Below, one piece after another: positions 1 to 6,457 of a stretch of 23,038 bases of DNA. The DNA lies in IMG/VR virus record IMGVR_UViG_3300042344_000498, positions 1 to 23,038 of that record; one strand, written 5' to 3'. The notes beneath the pieces are model-generated. The model did not search any database and was not told where the DNA came from. It saw nothing but the letters and a program-made list of their open reading frames with translations. Both the position numbers and the translations under genes were made by a program. Position 1 is the first letter of the stretch. Each line of letters begins with the position of its first letter. Source of the DNA: a virus.

Positions 1-74
1 CATTCTTTGCGACTCATGTTAAGGGACTTGCGTTTTTCGTCGGCTTTTTTCAGTAGATCTTGGATGTCTTCCAT
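1..74 (-). CDS. 5' end of a divergent gene, possible phage repressor (partial)
   Basis: Reading the minus strand from an ATG at 74-72 gives an open frame to the window edge. It encodes about 24 residues beginning MEDIQDLLKK and continuing ADEKRKSLNMSRKE. This charged, helical start resembles the first helix of XRE-family helix-turn-helix repressors, but the helix-turn-helix itself would lie outside the window. The gene is transcribed away from the recombination operon, the usual place for a phage repressor. There is no Shine-Dalgarno sequence; a -10-like TACAAA lies only seven bases upstream of the ATG. The open frame is seen; the repressor identity is inferred from position and a weak resemblance. 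It could equally be another small regulatory protein. Confidence 0.4.
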   Translation of the reverse strand, partial: MEDIQDLLKKADEKRKSLNMSRKE

Positions 75-131
75 GAAAAAATTTGTACGAAAATTCTTGT
101 CCGCCTGCAAGCGAAATGCAAGCATGCTGCA
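75..131. promoter_or_regulatory. Divergent control region with a candidate minus-strand promoter and direct repeats
   Basis: This 57-base gap separates two genes transcribed in opposite directions. On the minus strand, TTGCAG (plus positions 105-110) and TACAAA (82-87) are spaced by 17 bases, a plausible -35/-10 pair. The predicted transcript would begin almost at the ATG at 74, so it would be leaderless or nearly so. TGCAAGC occurs twice (106-112 and 117-123) at an 11-base interval, one helical turn, and could be an operator. The second copy runs into the near-palindrome AGCATGCT. I did not find a convincing plus-strand promoter. The motifs are visible; their function is inferred. Confidence 0.3.
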
Positions 132-923
132 ATGTCAGATTCAAACTTCATCTCGGACTGGCCCGCCGCCCAGTATCACGCAATCAGAGACAGGATTTCC
201 AAGCACGGGTTGGACCTGATTCGGCAAGCCCCGGCGCTTTACAAGCACCGTCAGGATCACCCCCAAGAAAGAACTGCCGCAATGCGCTGGGGCGGTCTGG
301 TCCACACCTACGTGTTGGAGCCTGACAAGTTTGATGCCGTTGTTGCGCCTGAATGCGACCGGCGAACAAAAGAAGGCAAAGCCTTGTGGGAAGTTTTCAA
401 TAAGGAAAACTCTTTTAAGGAAGTGGTGAAAGCAGAAGAAATGAAAGAACTTGAGGCGATACGCAGATCAATCAAAAGCCACCGGATTGGTTGCGCGTTG
501 ACTGAAAAAGGGAGTGTCGAGATGTCTTTATTTTGGACTCATTCGACCGGAGTGAAGTGCAAGGCTCGCCCTGATTTGATTCGGGAAGACGGGATCATTG
601 TAGACCTGAAAACATGCGCATCAGCATCCTCCCGCGAGTTTGCTCGCGATGCGTACAAGTACAGGTATCACGTGCAAGCTGCTTTTTATCTAGACGCAGC
701 GGCTGGCGTCGGAATTGAGGCAGACACATTTGTGTTTTTGTGCGTGGAAAAAGAAGCTCCGTTTTTGGTTCAAGCGTTTGAATGCGATGAAGAGCTAATC
801 GCATTGGGTCGCAAGGAATACCTCGAAGACCTTGCCCTCTATAAATCCTGCACAGAAACAGGCATTTGGCCGGGCTATGACGAATCAATTCAGACACTTA
901 GTCTTCCAAATTGGGCAAAATGA
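132..923 (+). CDS. PDDEXK-family phage exonuclease (RecE C-terminal / exodeoxyribonuclease VIII-like)
   Basis: This probable 5'-3' double-strand DNA exonuclease would make single-stranded tails for the RecT-like annealing protein two genes downstream. With the ATG at 132 it is 263 residues. N-terminal features match the RecE-like PDDEXK family: AAQYHAI, then SKHGLDLI, then GGLVHTYVLEP with His58. The nuclease core shows Glu130, ARPDLI with Asp148, VDLKT with Asp158-x-Lys160, and YHVQAAFY with Gln182, which is the D...DxK...Q layout. The frame opens upstream to a possible ATG at 60, but the family-like sequence begins just after residue 1 of the shorter form. The longer form would also overlap the divergent gene, so 132 is preferred. 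The stop overlaps the next ATG as ATGA. Confidence 0.85.
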   Translation: MSDSNFISDWPAAQYHAIRDRISKHGLDLIRQAPALYKHRQDHPQERTAAMRWGGLVHTYVLEPDKFDAVVAPECDRRTKEGKALWEVFNKENSFKEVVKAEEMKELEAIRRSIKSHRIGCALTEKGSVEMSLFWTHSTGVKCKARPDLIREDGIIVDLKTCASASSREFARDAYKYRYHVQAAFYLDAAAGVGIEADTFVFLCVEKEAPFLVQAFECDEELIALGRKEYLEDLALYKSCTETGIWPGYDESIQTLSLPNWAK

Positions 924-1132
924 GCTTGAAAAATTTTTGGCTAAATTTTGCGGCTGGCGGCCCAGATGGTATTGACGCTGAAGACTGCGAAACATGCGGA
1001 ACACCAATGTGGCCAGTTGAAGAAGCAGATGAGGATGGTGCCTACATTGTTTGGACATGCGAAAAATGCGATTTTCCCCAGAACAACCAACCAACAACAC
1101 ACGAAGAAAATGGAACTAGCAACAGTCAATAA
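920..1132 (+). CDS. Small zinc-ribbon protein between the exonuclease and RecT
   Basis: A 70-residue protein beginning MSLKNFWLNF. Its ATG overlaps the exonuclease stop as ATGA, suggesting translational coupling. Two Cys-x2-Cys knuckles, CETCG and CEKCD, lie about 25 residues apart, the pattern of a zinc ribbon. The segment between them is acidic (VEEADEDGAYIVW). The last 23 bases overlap the start of the recT-like gene in another frame. I do not recognise a specific family. Its position suggests a helper of recombination or a nucleic-acid-binding adaptor, but that is inference. Coding status is supported by the coupling and the paired Cys motifs. Confidence 0.7.
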   Translation: MSLKNFWLNFAAGGPDGIDAEDCETCGTPMWPVEEADEDGAYIVWTCEKCDFPQNNQPTTHEENGTSNSQ

Positions 1133-1937
1133 CAGTTTGGCATTTAGCGGCATTGCGGCTTTTGAAGCTGCGCAGCGGATGGCGAAATGCCTTAACAGCT
1201 CCGACCTTGTCCCCGAGCAGTACAGAGGCGGCGACAAATTGGGCAATGCAATTATTGCCTTGGAGATGGCGCAAAGGATCGGCGCGTCCCCTCTGGCGGT
1301 GATGCAGAACCTTCACGTCATCGAAGGTCGCCCAACATGGTCCAGTGCGTTTATTATTGCGGCCCTCAATGCCTGCGGAAAGTTTAGCCCCCTGCGCTTC
1401 AAGGTGGCCTCTTACGGGCCGAAACTGGTTGAGCACGAAGTGTCTTACTGGGACAAAAAAGCCGGGGAGCGAAAGAGCAGGATCATTAAAGTCAATCTCA
1501 AAGACAACAAAGGCTTTACCGCTGTGGCTATTGAAAAAGCAACCGGCGAGGTCCTTGAAGGCCCCGAGGTCACTTACGAAATGGCGGTCATGGAGCAGTG
1601 GTGGACAAAGCCGGGGAGCAAATGGCTAACTATGCCTGATTTAATGGGCAGATACCGAGCGGCGGCGTTCTTTGGCCGATTATACGCTCCAGATGTTCTC
1701 AGCGGGATGCACTCAGCGGACGAGGTTCAAGACTCTGTTGAAATTGATGTTTCTCATTCTTTGGTTCAAGAGCCAGAGGCACCTGCGCAGGATTTGCCGC
1801 CGAGGGGTAAGCGCGCAATGTCACGTTTGCAAAAGCCAGCGCCAGCGCCAATTGTTGATGTGGTTTTGGAGCCTGATGCGCCAACAGAGTTGCAAAACGA
1901 TTCGTTGACGAGCCACGCAAGCGATGAATGGGCTTGA
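1110..1937 (+). CDS. recT: RecT-family single-strand annealing protein
   Basis: A protein of 275 residues from the ATG at 1110. The central region has the look of the RecT family: a helical stretch with LGNAIIALEMAQRIGASPL (about 44-62), then AVMQNLHVIEGRPTWSSAF (63-81), and a C-terminal core ending WLTMPDLMGRYRAAAFFGRL (172-191). RecT proteins anneal complementary DNA strands and work with a RecE-type exonuclease, here encoded just upstream. The tail from about 210 is acidic and proline-rich and probably disordered. The frame is open upstream to 948, but that part overlaps the zinc-ribbon gene and looks like random translation, so 1110 is chosen. Only a weak GAAG lies before the start. Confidence 0.85.
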   Translation: MELATVNNSLAFSGIAAFEAAQRMAKCLNSSDLVPEQYRGGDKLGNAIIALEMAQRIGASPLAVMQNLHVIEGRPTWSSAFIIAALNACGKFSPLRFKVASYGPKLVEHEVSYWDKKAGERKSRIIKVNLKDNKGFTAVAIEKATGEVLEGPEVTYEMAVMEQWWTKPGSKWLTMPDLMGRYRAAAFFGRLYAPDVLSGMHSADEVQDSVEIDVSHSLVQEPEAPAQDLPPRGKRAMSRLQKPAPAPIVDVVLEPDAPTELQNDSLTSHASDEWA

Positions 1938-2021
1938 GAGCTTTAGTTCAAAGCTCTAAAAAATAAACAGCGACACCTGCCGACCTTTGGCCACCAGACC
2001 CGAGGCGCAAATGAGAGTGGT

Positions 2022-2038
2022 GTGACAGCCGGGAGAGA
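2022..2038 (+). repeat. 17-base direct repeat, copy 1
   Basis: GTGACAGCCGGGAGAGA occurs here and again, identically, 79 bases further on. In this copy the GCCG can pair with CGGC about ten bases downstream. Confidence 0.8.
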
Positions 2039-2100
2039 ATCCGACGGCAGCATGGGGCGACTAGGCCCATGCCTCAAACGCAGAGAGGTCAGTGGCCAGC

Positions 2101-2117
2101 GTGACAGCCGGGAGAGA
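2101..2117 (+). repeat. 17-base direct repeat, copy 2
   Basis: This is an identical second copy of GTGACAGCCGGGAGAGA. Here it continues into CCGGC, so GCCGG and CCGGC form a five-pair stem around a GAGAGA loop, ending about 15 bases before the next start codon. Confidence 0.8.
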
Positions 2118-2135
2118 CCGGCAAAATTTTGTTAT

Positions 2136-2636
2136 ATGACAAACGCACAAAAAGATAGATTAGCATTTAGAATTAAAGTTGCTCAAGAACTGGGCGTACA
2201 GCTCGACCCGCCTTTGAGTTTTCGGGCTGCCCGGTTTGCGTCGATGCATAGCAGTCGCGATGAACTGGTGCATTGGCTACTCAAGCCCAGTACGGTCAAC
2301 ACACGAGGGTTTGGCCGAAAAACCTACACGGAGCTGTGTATGGCTTTTGGGCTCGCAATCCCAGCAAAAGCGCCCCGGACGATTGGGCGCAAGCTTGCGG
2401 AAGCGCAAAAACGCTGTTCCGAGCTTGAGCAAATCATCCATGACCTGCGGATCGAAAACAGCGGTCAGGCTGCTGAGATTGAAAAACTGAGACAAGCCTG
2501 CGACAAGGCGCGTGAGGCTTTAGCGTCCGTGCTTTGTGCCGAAGAGCCCCTGTGCCCTACTTACACAAAATCCCGTTGCTTGTGTGTGGAGGCATTACAA
2601 GCACTTAACAAGCTGACAGAATTGAACACGAATTAA
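2136..2636 (+). CDS. Phage protein with RpoA-CTD-like helix-hairpin motif and coiled coil
   Basis: From the ATG at 2136 this is 166 residues. The frame is open upstream to a GTG at 2022, but that part lies in the repeat-bearing non-coding region. The N-terminal half contains STVNTRGFGRKTYTELCMAFGL (about 51-72). This resembles the helix-hairpin segment of the RNA polymerase alpha C-terminal domain (the ...FGxKxxxEL...LGL pattern), which binds DNA and transcription factors. Residues about 84-130 are charged and heptad-like (LAEAQKR, IEKLRQACDKA), probably a coiled coil. A Cys-rich tail follows. No family is recognised with confidence. A DNA-binding or transcription-related role is inference from the motif. 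Confidence 0.6.
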   Translation: MTNAQKDRLAFRIKVAQELGVQLDPPLSFRAARFASMHSSRDELVHWLLKPSTVNTRGFGRKTYTELCMAFGLAIPAKAPRTIGRKLAEAQKRCSELEQIIHDLRIENSGQAAEIEKLRQACDKAREALASVLCAEEPLCPTYTKSRCLCVEALQALNKLTELNTN

Positions 2637-2652
2637 ACACGAATTAAACACG
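2625..2652 (+). repeat. 11-base tandem repeat across a stop codon
   Basis: The unit AACACGAATTA occurs twice in tandem and is followed by a partial third copy, AACACG. It spans the stop codon of the upstream gene and reaches two bases before the next ATG. It may be a replication-slippage product. Confidence 0.75.
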
Positions 2653-2654
2653 CC

Positions 2655-3230
2655 ATGACTGACGAACAAATCAACGCTGCAATCCATGATGCACTTGGTA
2701 ATCCGATTGGGTGTCCTCGGTGCTCAGATCCAGCGTGCAGTTACAACCAAGGTTTGAATTACTGCAACGATCTCAACGCGATGCACGAGGCGGAGAAAGT
2801 GCTGACCAGCCAGCAGGAAGAGGATTACTTTGCCAATTTAAGGGCAATCAACGGAGATCTTATTTGGTACAGAACGGTTGGCAAAACTTACAGGGCCACC
2901 GCCCGCCAGCGTGCAGAGGCGTTTCTGCGGACGTTGGGGAAGTGGCAGGAGGCAACTGACAAGGAATCCTTGACGGTTGGCGGCGCAACCGCCGAGCAAT
3001 CCTCGGCAGATCAAACAGAAAGCACTAAAGTGACTTGGCGCAATAAATACATGCGTGACCCAGAACTGGCTGACTCGATCATCCAAACTCTAAAAAGTGA
3101 CCTAGCAGAAGCGGAAAAACGCATTGAGATGCTAACGTATGCGCTTGAACGGATCCGGGACATTGAGTGGTCGCAATACAGCAACCGGATTGACGCAATT
3201 CAAGAACTGGCAAAACAGGCGCTAAAATGA
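2655..3230 (+). CDS. Phage ABA-sandwich-like protein with Cys-rich N-terminus
   Basis: A 191-residue protein. The middle reads YCNDLNAMHEAEKVL, then a YRATARQRAEAFLRTLGKW stretch. This resembles small phage proteins with the so-called phage ABA sandwich domain, often found in early regions and of unknown function. Before it is a Cys cluster, CPRCSDPACSYNQG...YC, that could bind zinc. The C-terminal third is charged and helical (LKSDLAEAEKRIEMLTYALE), probably a coiled coil. The stop overlaps the next ATG as ATGA. The family assignment is from memory of the motif and is moderate. No function is claimed. Confidence 0.65.
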   Translation: MTDEQINAAIHDALGNPIGCPRCSDPACSYNQGLNYCNDLNAMHEAEKVLTSQQEEDYFANLRAINGDLIWYRTVGKTYRATARQRAEAFLRTLGKWQEATDKESLTVGGATAEQSSADQTESTKVTWRNKYMRDPELADSIIQTLKSDLAEAEKRIEMLTYALERIRDIEWSQYSNRIDAIQELAKQALK

Positions 3231-3430
3231 GCGATACATTGCACCGCAGCAGTTTGGCCTACCAATCCGGGCCCCTATTGGCGCTTCAACGACAAGCCGC
3301 AGCCATGCGGGCTCGCGGGGTCCTGTACGCTGAGATGGTTAAACACTTTGGTGTCTCAAGGGAGACGCTCCGAAAGTGGGTACGTAAAAGAAATGCAATT
3401 GACCATGCGCGGCGCTCTGGCAATTTTTAA
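3227..3430 (+). CDS. Small helix-turn-helix protein
   Basis: A 67-residue protein with AAAMRARGVLYAEMVKHFGVSRETLRKWVRKR near its middle. This is a helix-turn-helix of the transposase/Hin-like type: a short helix, the HFGVS turn, and a recognition helix RETLRKWVRKR. It starts at an ATGA overlap with the upstream gene, so it is probably co-translated. It could be a small transcription regulator of the phage. The fold is well supported by the motif; its target is unknown. Confidence 0.7.
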   Translation: MSDTLHRSSLAYQSGPLLALQRQAAAMRARGVLYAEMVKHFGVSRETLRKWVRKRNAIDHARRSGNF

Positions 3431-3432
3431 AC

Positions 3433-3672
3433 ATGATTTCCATTGCACCCATTGCCTCTGTCCATCAAGTAGCTCAACATTCGGCTATTCGCCCGCTTGT
3501 CCGAGCTGTCACAGAATCTTTTGACCGGATGCCAAAGACATCTTTGCCGACTGAAATTCCCGGTTCAGTACAGTCTCAGGCCCGGCTCCTCCCTCCAGTC
3601 ACACTATACACTGAACATGGCCGCCTTGTGCGCAGAAGCGCCGAGCCCGGAACTTTAATCGCATACGCATAA
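3433..3672 (+). CDS. Hypothetical protein
   Basis: A 79-residue open frame starting two bases after the helix-turn-helix gene. Its stop TAA overlaps the next ATG (TAATG). The protein has no recognisable domain. It contains a basic C-terminal segment, YTEHGRLVRRSAEPGTLIAYA, with a strand-like character. Coding status rests on the tight packing with both neighbours and the lack of a better frame. Confidence 0.5.
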   Translation: MISIAPIASVHQVAQHSAIRPLVRAVTESFDRMPKTSLPTEIPGSVQSQARLLPPVTLYTEHGRLVRRSAEPGTLIAYA

Positions 3673-3875
3673 TGGAAACAATAATATGGGAACGCTTGAT
3701 CGACAAAGAGCTGGAGTGCAGAGCTTTGAAAGAAGAGCTTTTGAGACTTCAGGAATCTTACAACAGAGCGAGAAATTTAATAGTGGAACTTCAAGACCAA
3801 ACAGAAAATTTGTTATTGAATTCAGAGAAAAACCGTTGTTCGCGTTGCAGGAAAGAGAAAAGTGTTTGTGGGTAG
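3672..3875 (+). CDS. Small coiled-coil protein with C-terminal Cys motif
   Basis: A 67-residue protein that starts at a TAATG overlap with the preceding gene. Residues about 8-50 are a heptad-like helix (CRALKEELLRLQESYNRA, then LIVELQDQTENLLL). The last residues, CSRCRKEKSVCG, carry three cysteines that could bind metal. The function is unknown. It is the last clearly coupled gene before a 97-base gap. Confidence 0.55.
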   Translation: METIIWERLIDKELECRALKEELLRLQESYNRARNLIVELQDQTENLLLNSEKNRCSRCRKEKSVCG

Positions 3876-3972
3876 CAAACGCAGAACACGCAACAAATTT
3901 TAACAGTAAAGAGATTGCTATTAAATTTTGCAAACTGCATTTTTTGCATTCATCAATTTATAAAATAACAGA

Positions 3973-4173
3973 ATGGAACGCAAATTGACGGCAAGAGAAC
4001 TAAAACTTGAAGAAATTGTCTTCAATCTTGCGCAACGACTTAGATCAAAACTACACAATGACGAAACAGCAACTCCCGGAGATAGATCTGCCCTTCTCGA
4101 CGCCGATAACATCCTTGGAGAAATCTACAGACAAAGATTTTCGCAAGATTGCATTCAGAAGATCTCCGATTGA
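3973..4173 (+). CDS. Hypothetical small helical protein
   Basis: A 66-residue protein beginning MERKLTARELKLEEIVFNLA. It is predicted to be helical, with an amphipathic N-terminal half. TATAAA at 3959-3964 lies about eight bases before the ATG and could be a -10 element for a nearly leaderless transcript, but no good -35 is visible. Its second half overlaps the next gene in a different frame. Both frames read like real protein, so I keep both with reduced confidence. Confidence 0.45.
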   Translation: MERKLTARELKLEEIVFNLAQRLRSKLHNDETATPGDRSALLDADNILGEIYRQRFSQDCIQKISD

Positions 4174-4348
4174 TTACGCCAACCCGCGTTGGCATTTTAA
4201 TGCAAAAGGCATCAATGCTCGAATTGATTGGGTCGGGGCTTGGGTGTACGAGTTTAAATGCGGAACTAGAATTGCCGCATATTCATACGAACATGCGTAT
4301 GAAAGACTTGTTGAGGTCACTCAAGAAAAAATTAAAGAACACCAGTAA
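4058..4348 (+). CDS. Hypothetical protein at the end of the left operon
   Basis: A 96-residue protein from the ATG at 4058. The C-terminal half is convincingly protein-like, with alternating strands and aromatic residues (ARIDWVGAWVYEFKCG, then YSYEHAYERLVEVTQ). The N-terminal 39 codons overlap the upstream gene, so the start could be an internal non-ATG codon such as the TTG at 4115. The 3' end overlaps the 3' end of the glycosyltransferase gene on the other strand by 17 bases. No domain is recognised. Confidence 0.5.
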   Translation: MTKQQLPEIDLPFSTPITSLEKSTDKDFRKIAFRRSPIDYANPRWHFNAKGINARIDWVGAWVYEFKCGTRIAAYSYEHAYERLVEVTQEKIKEHQ

Positions 4349-5477
4349 GCCGTTGACGACGGCTGATGTTAAAGCGGTCTGAGTAATCACGCTCAGTCCG
4401 CTTGTACCATCCGGGACCTTCCCAAACAGCGTGGATGTCTCTAAAAACGTGTTCGTATCGGCGGCCAACTACGTCCAACGAATAATTTCCTTTGGCCCAT
4501 TCCGCGCACGCCAAAGGTTGTAGTTTTTTGCGATTGCGCAAAGCCCACAAAAGCTGATCGTAAGTTTGGTATTTCCAACCTGTTGCACCGTGATCGACGG
4601 TTTCAGCAAAAGCTCCCCAAGGCGGGCAAATGACAGGCGTGCCAGAAAACATTGCTTCCACAGCAACGCCACCAAAAGGCTCAATGTACGTTGAGCCGAT
4701 AAAAAACGCGCTGGCTCCTGCCATCAGTTCTTTGCGTTTGTCAATTCCTGCGTAACCGACGTACTCAACATTATCAGGCCATTCAGTCAATCCCAGCTCT
4801 TCAGGCCCTCCTTGTCCCGCGATAACTAATTTAAGACCTAGCTCTTTGGTAGCCTGTAAAATTTGGTCTGTGCCCTTATGTCTGCCAATTCTTCCCAAGG
4901 CAAGAACGTAATCCGATTTGTGTTCTCGAAATTCAAATTCCGCAGGGTCAAAATAATTTGGAACAACAAACTCATACCAATCTTGATTGCAGCGGCGAAC
5001 TGAATCAATTCCTCGGTAAGCGTGGTACAATGCGTAAGATTCAAAAATTTTGAACCGAGCAAACGTATCTGGGTATCCAATTCCCGGCTCAACCACTAAA
5101 AGGTCTGGGTTTACATCGCACGCTTCTTTTACGCCCCATCCCCAAAACGCAAGAACAAAATCGCCCGGTTGTTTGCGCAGTTTAATTTCTTCGCCTGCGC
5201 GGGCATTGAAAGTTTTGTGTGCGTAATCTTCTCTGCTGTGTTTGAAAAAATTACGTTTCCAATTGTAATCGCCGTAGGCTTTTTCAAGAACAGAATCATC
5301 TGTTACCGCAACTTCTTCATTTGCATCAGTTTCAGATCGCTCGTGTCCGTAATGAATGCAATGGTGCCCGCGTTTTCTCATCATTTTGATGAACTTGCGG
5401 ACTTTTTGCGTAAAAGCGCACGCAACGTATTCTTCGTTTGTAATTGTGTGAGGAACACCAAGGCAATGAAATCTCAT
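4332..5477 (-). CDS. GT4-type (group 1) glycosyltransferase
   Basis: A 381-residue protein, a usual length for a two-domain GT-B glycosyltransferase. The C-terminal domain has the family's nucleotide-sugar binding features: ALGRIGRHKGTDQILQA (about 193-209), a loop with VIAGQGG, and EPFGGVAVEAMFSGTPVI, which holds the E-x7-E pair typical of GT4 retaining enzymes. It is the last gene of the virion and lysis block on the minus strand, downstream of the lysozyme. Phage glycosyltransferases can modify virion proteins, phage DNA or host surface glycans. The nearby Thr-rich collagen-like fibre makes virion glycosylation a reasonable guess, but the acceptor cannot be told from sequence. There is no signal peptide or membrane helix. 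Confidence 0.85.
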   Translation of the reverse strand: MRFHCLGVPHTITNEEYVACAFTQKVRKFIKMMRKRGHHCIHYGHERSETDANEEVAVTDDSVLEKAYGDYNWKRNFFKHSREDYAHKTFNARAGEEIKLRKQPGDFVLAFWGWGVKEACDVNPDLLVVEPGIGYPDTFARFKIFESYALYHAYRGIDSVRRCNQDWYEFVVPNYFDPAEFEFREHKSDYVLALGRIGRHKGTDQILQATKELGLKLVIAGQGGPEELGLTEWPDNVEYVGYAGIDKRKELMAGASAFFIGSTYIEPFGGVAVEAMFSGTPVICPPWGAFAETVDHGATGWKYQTYDQLLWALRNRKKLQPLACAEWAKGNYSLDVVGRRYEHVFRDIHAVWEGPGWYKRTERDYSDRFNISRRQRLTGVL

Positions 5478-5494
5478 AATATAATCAATTAATA

Positions 5495-6115
5495 TTAAAC
5501 AGTTTGTAGTCCTTTTTCAAATAGCACTGCTTCGTTTTCTCTTCGGTTTTTAAGGCCTTTATGGTTTGGCCAAATTCTTTTCATTGACCGAATGTAAGCT
5601 GGAATTTCTTGCAATCTGTTTTGCGTCAATGCTTCTCGGATTTGCCTCATTTCTCTTCGCCTGTCTTCCGAATCGCTTGAGTTTAAACTATTTCCTCGAT
5701 TAAAAACGATTGACAGCAAAGCGGTTGCGCAATCAGCAGGAATACTTTCTGCTTGCGGATAAATACGCAATGTCATTAAATAGTACCGAGGCAAAGTTGC
5801 TTGGCGAAAAACAGTTAAAGCGTCGTCCCATGAAATTGTAATGTCTGAAAGTGTTGGAACCAAAGCGTTTGCTGCGTCTTTTGTGATTCCGCAAGCTTTA
5901 ACTAATCGCTCGATGTTTTTTGCGTCGAGGATTTCGCCCCAGTCAGAACGCACATCGCCAGCCCTGCGATAGCCAATGTCATAACCGCAGCCAATTGTAA
6001 CTCCTGATGAAAACCCCGGCCACGTCGGCCTGTTAAGTCCGCGCCTAAGCCAATACGTTTTTCCGCCCGTTTCTTCGCGGATGATAAGATTAATTCCTTC
6101 ATCGCTTAAATTCAT
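5495..6115 (-). CDS. Endolysin, pesticin/T4-lysozyme-like muramidase
   Basis: A 206-residue peptidoglycan hydrolase. The N-terminus has IIREETGG (Glu15 as candidate acid), then GFSSGVTIGCGYDIGY with Thr40 and Asp46. The Glu...Thr-x5-Asp layout matches pesticin-type lysozymes, where Glu, Thr and Asp form the active site. The C-terminal half is helical with ALLSIVFNRGNSL and SMKRIWPNHKGLKNRRENEA, as in lysozyme folds of this group. There is no signal peptide, so export would depend on the adjacent holin. Its start overlaps the end of the lipoprotein gene (6112-6115, ATGA). Confidence 0.85.
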   Translation of the reverse strand: MNLSDEGINLIIREETGGKTYWLRRGLNRPTWPGFSSGVTIGCGYDIGYRRAGDVRSDWGEILDAKNIERLVKACGITKDAANALVPTLSDITISWDDALTVFRQATLPRYYLMTLRIYPQAESIPADCATALLSIVFNRGNSLNSSDSEDRRREMRQIREALTQNRLQEIPAYIRSMKRIWPNHKGLKNRRENEAVLFEKGLQTV

Positions 6116-6318
6116 TTGTTGTCGCGTTGTTTAAGCGCCGCAGCGCAATTAATTAATTCTTGTTCTAAAGCAGAATAACGCTCTGCCGAATGCCACACCT
6201 CAACAGTTTTTGCTTGATGCATCTGCCCCGGTTGCAGCCTGAGAATTTGGTTGCCTAGGGAGGATGATTCCCGACGACCGCAACAACTGGTGGCGCACAC
6301 GATCAGCAGTAGCATCAT
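6112..6318 (-). CDS. Small lipoprotein, candidate outer-membrane spanin subunit
   Basis: A 68-residue protein starting at an internal ATG pair at 6318. It begins MMLLLIVCATSCCGRRE, a short hydrophobic signal with a lipobox-like ATSC followed by a polar chain, as in Rz1-type o-spanins. The first 119 bases overlap the preceding gene in another frame, which recalls Rz/Rz1 nesting. The frame is open upstream to a TTG at 6453, but that part is not convincing. Caveats are that the signal lacks an N-terminal basic residue and that the mature part is not proline-rich. The lysis position is solid; the o-spanin call is inferred. Confidence 0.5.
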   Translation of the reverse strand: MMLLLIVCATSCCGRRESSSLGNQILRLQPGQMHQAKTVEVWHSAERYSALEQELINCAAALKQRDNK

Positions 6319-6457
6319 CGCCGTTTGCGCGAAGCCTGCGAATGTCGCTTTCGCAGCGTTGAACGTAGTGCTCAATGTCGCGTTCAAGCTCCCACTGCGC
6401 TCGTGTTGCTTGGATGCAAAGCCAATGCTCAAGAAGTTTAAGAATTGAACCAATCAC
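6200..6457 (-). CDS. Hypothetical helical protein of the lysis cassette
   Basis: An 85-residue protein with an ATGA overlap to the holin gene (6457-6454). It starts MIGSILKLLEHWLCIQA, an amphipathic rather than clearly membrane-spanning helix, and continues into a charged helix (ELERDIEHYVQRCESDIRRL). The tail is flexible. Because it lacks an obvious transmembrane segment it is not a standard i-spanin. It might be a lysis accessory or antiholin-like protein. The function is not known. Confidence 0.55.
   Translation of the reverse strand: MIGSILKLLEHWLCIQATRAQWELERDIEHYVQRCESDIRRLRANGDDATADRVRHQLLRSSGIILPRQPNSQAATGADASSKNC

Larger units (their letters stand above)
1937..2117 (+). other. Structured non-coding gap, candidate RNA element
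   Basis: This ~200-base stretch between recT and the next gene has no convincing coding sequence but several perfect stems. AGAGCTTT (1937-1944) pairs with AAAGCTCT (1950-1957) right at the recT stop; no T-run follows, so it is not a classical terminator. CTGCCG and CGGCAG can pair across about 60 bases. GCATGGG pairs with CCCATGC (around 2049-2071). GCCGG-GAGAGA-CCGGC forms a tight hairpin at the end. The second copy of a 17-base repeat lies in that last hairpin. GGCCAC and GTGGCC offer a competing long-range pairing. I do not recognise an RNA family. It could be a regulatory leader for the downstream genes. Confidence 0.35.

Noticed and set aside
1937-1957. Hairpin at the recT stop as an intrinsic terminator
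   Set aside because: The stem is perfect, but A residues, not T residues, follow it on the plus strand, and there is no T-run after it on the minus strand.
2022-2135. N-terminal extension of the 166-residue protein from a GTG at 2022
   Set aside because: The start lies in the first repeat copy and the extension crosses the hairpins; the translated part is basic and low in protein-like pattern. The ATG at 2136 is more natural.
3876-3972. A gene or tRNA in the 97-base gap
   Set aside because: Only A/T-rich sequence with a possible -10 element; no cloverleaf or convincing frame was seen.
5169-5492. 107-codon plus-strand frame opposite the glycosyltransferase
   Set aside because: It is antisense to a well-supported gene, Cys/Phe-rich and without motifs.
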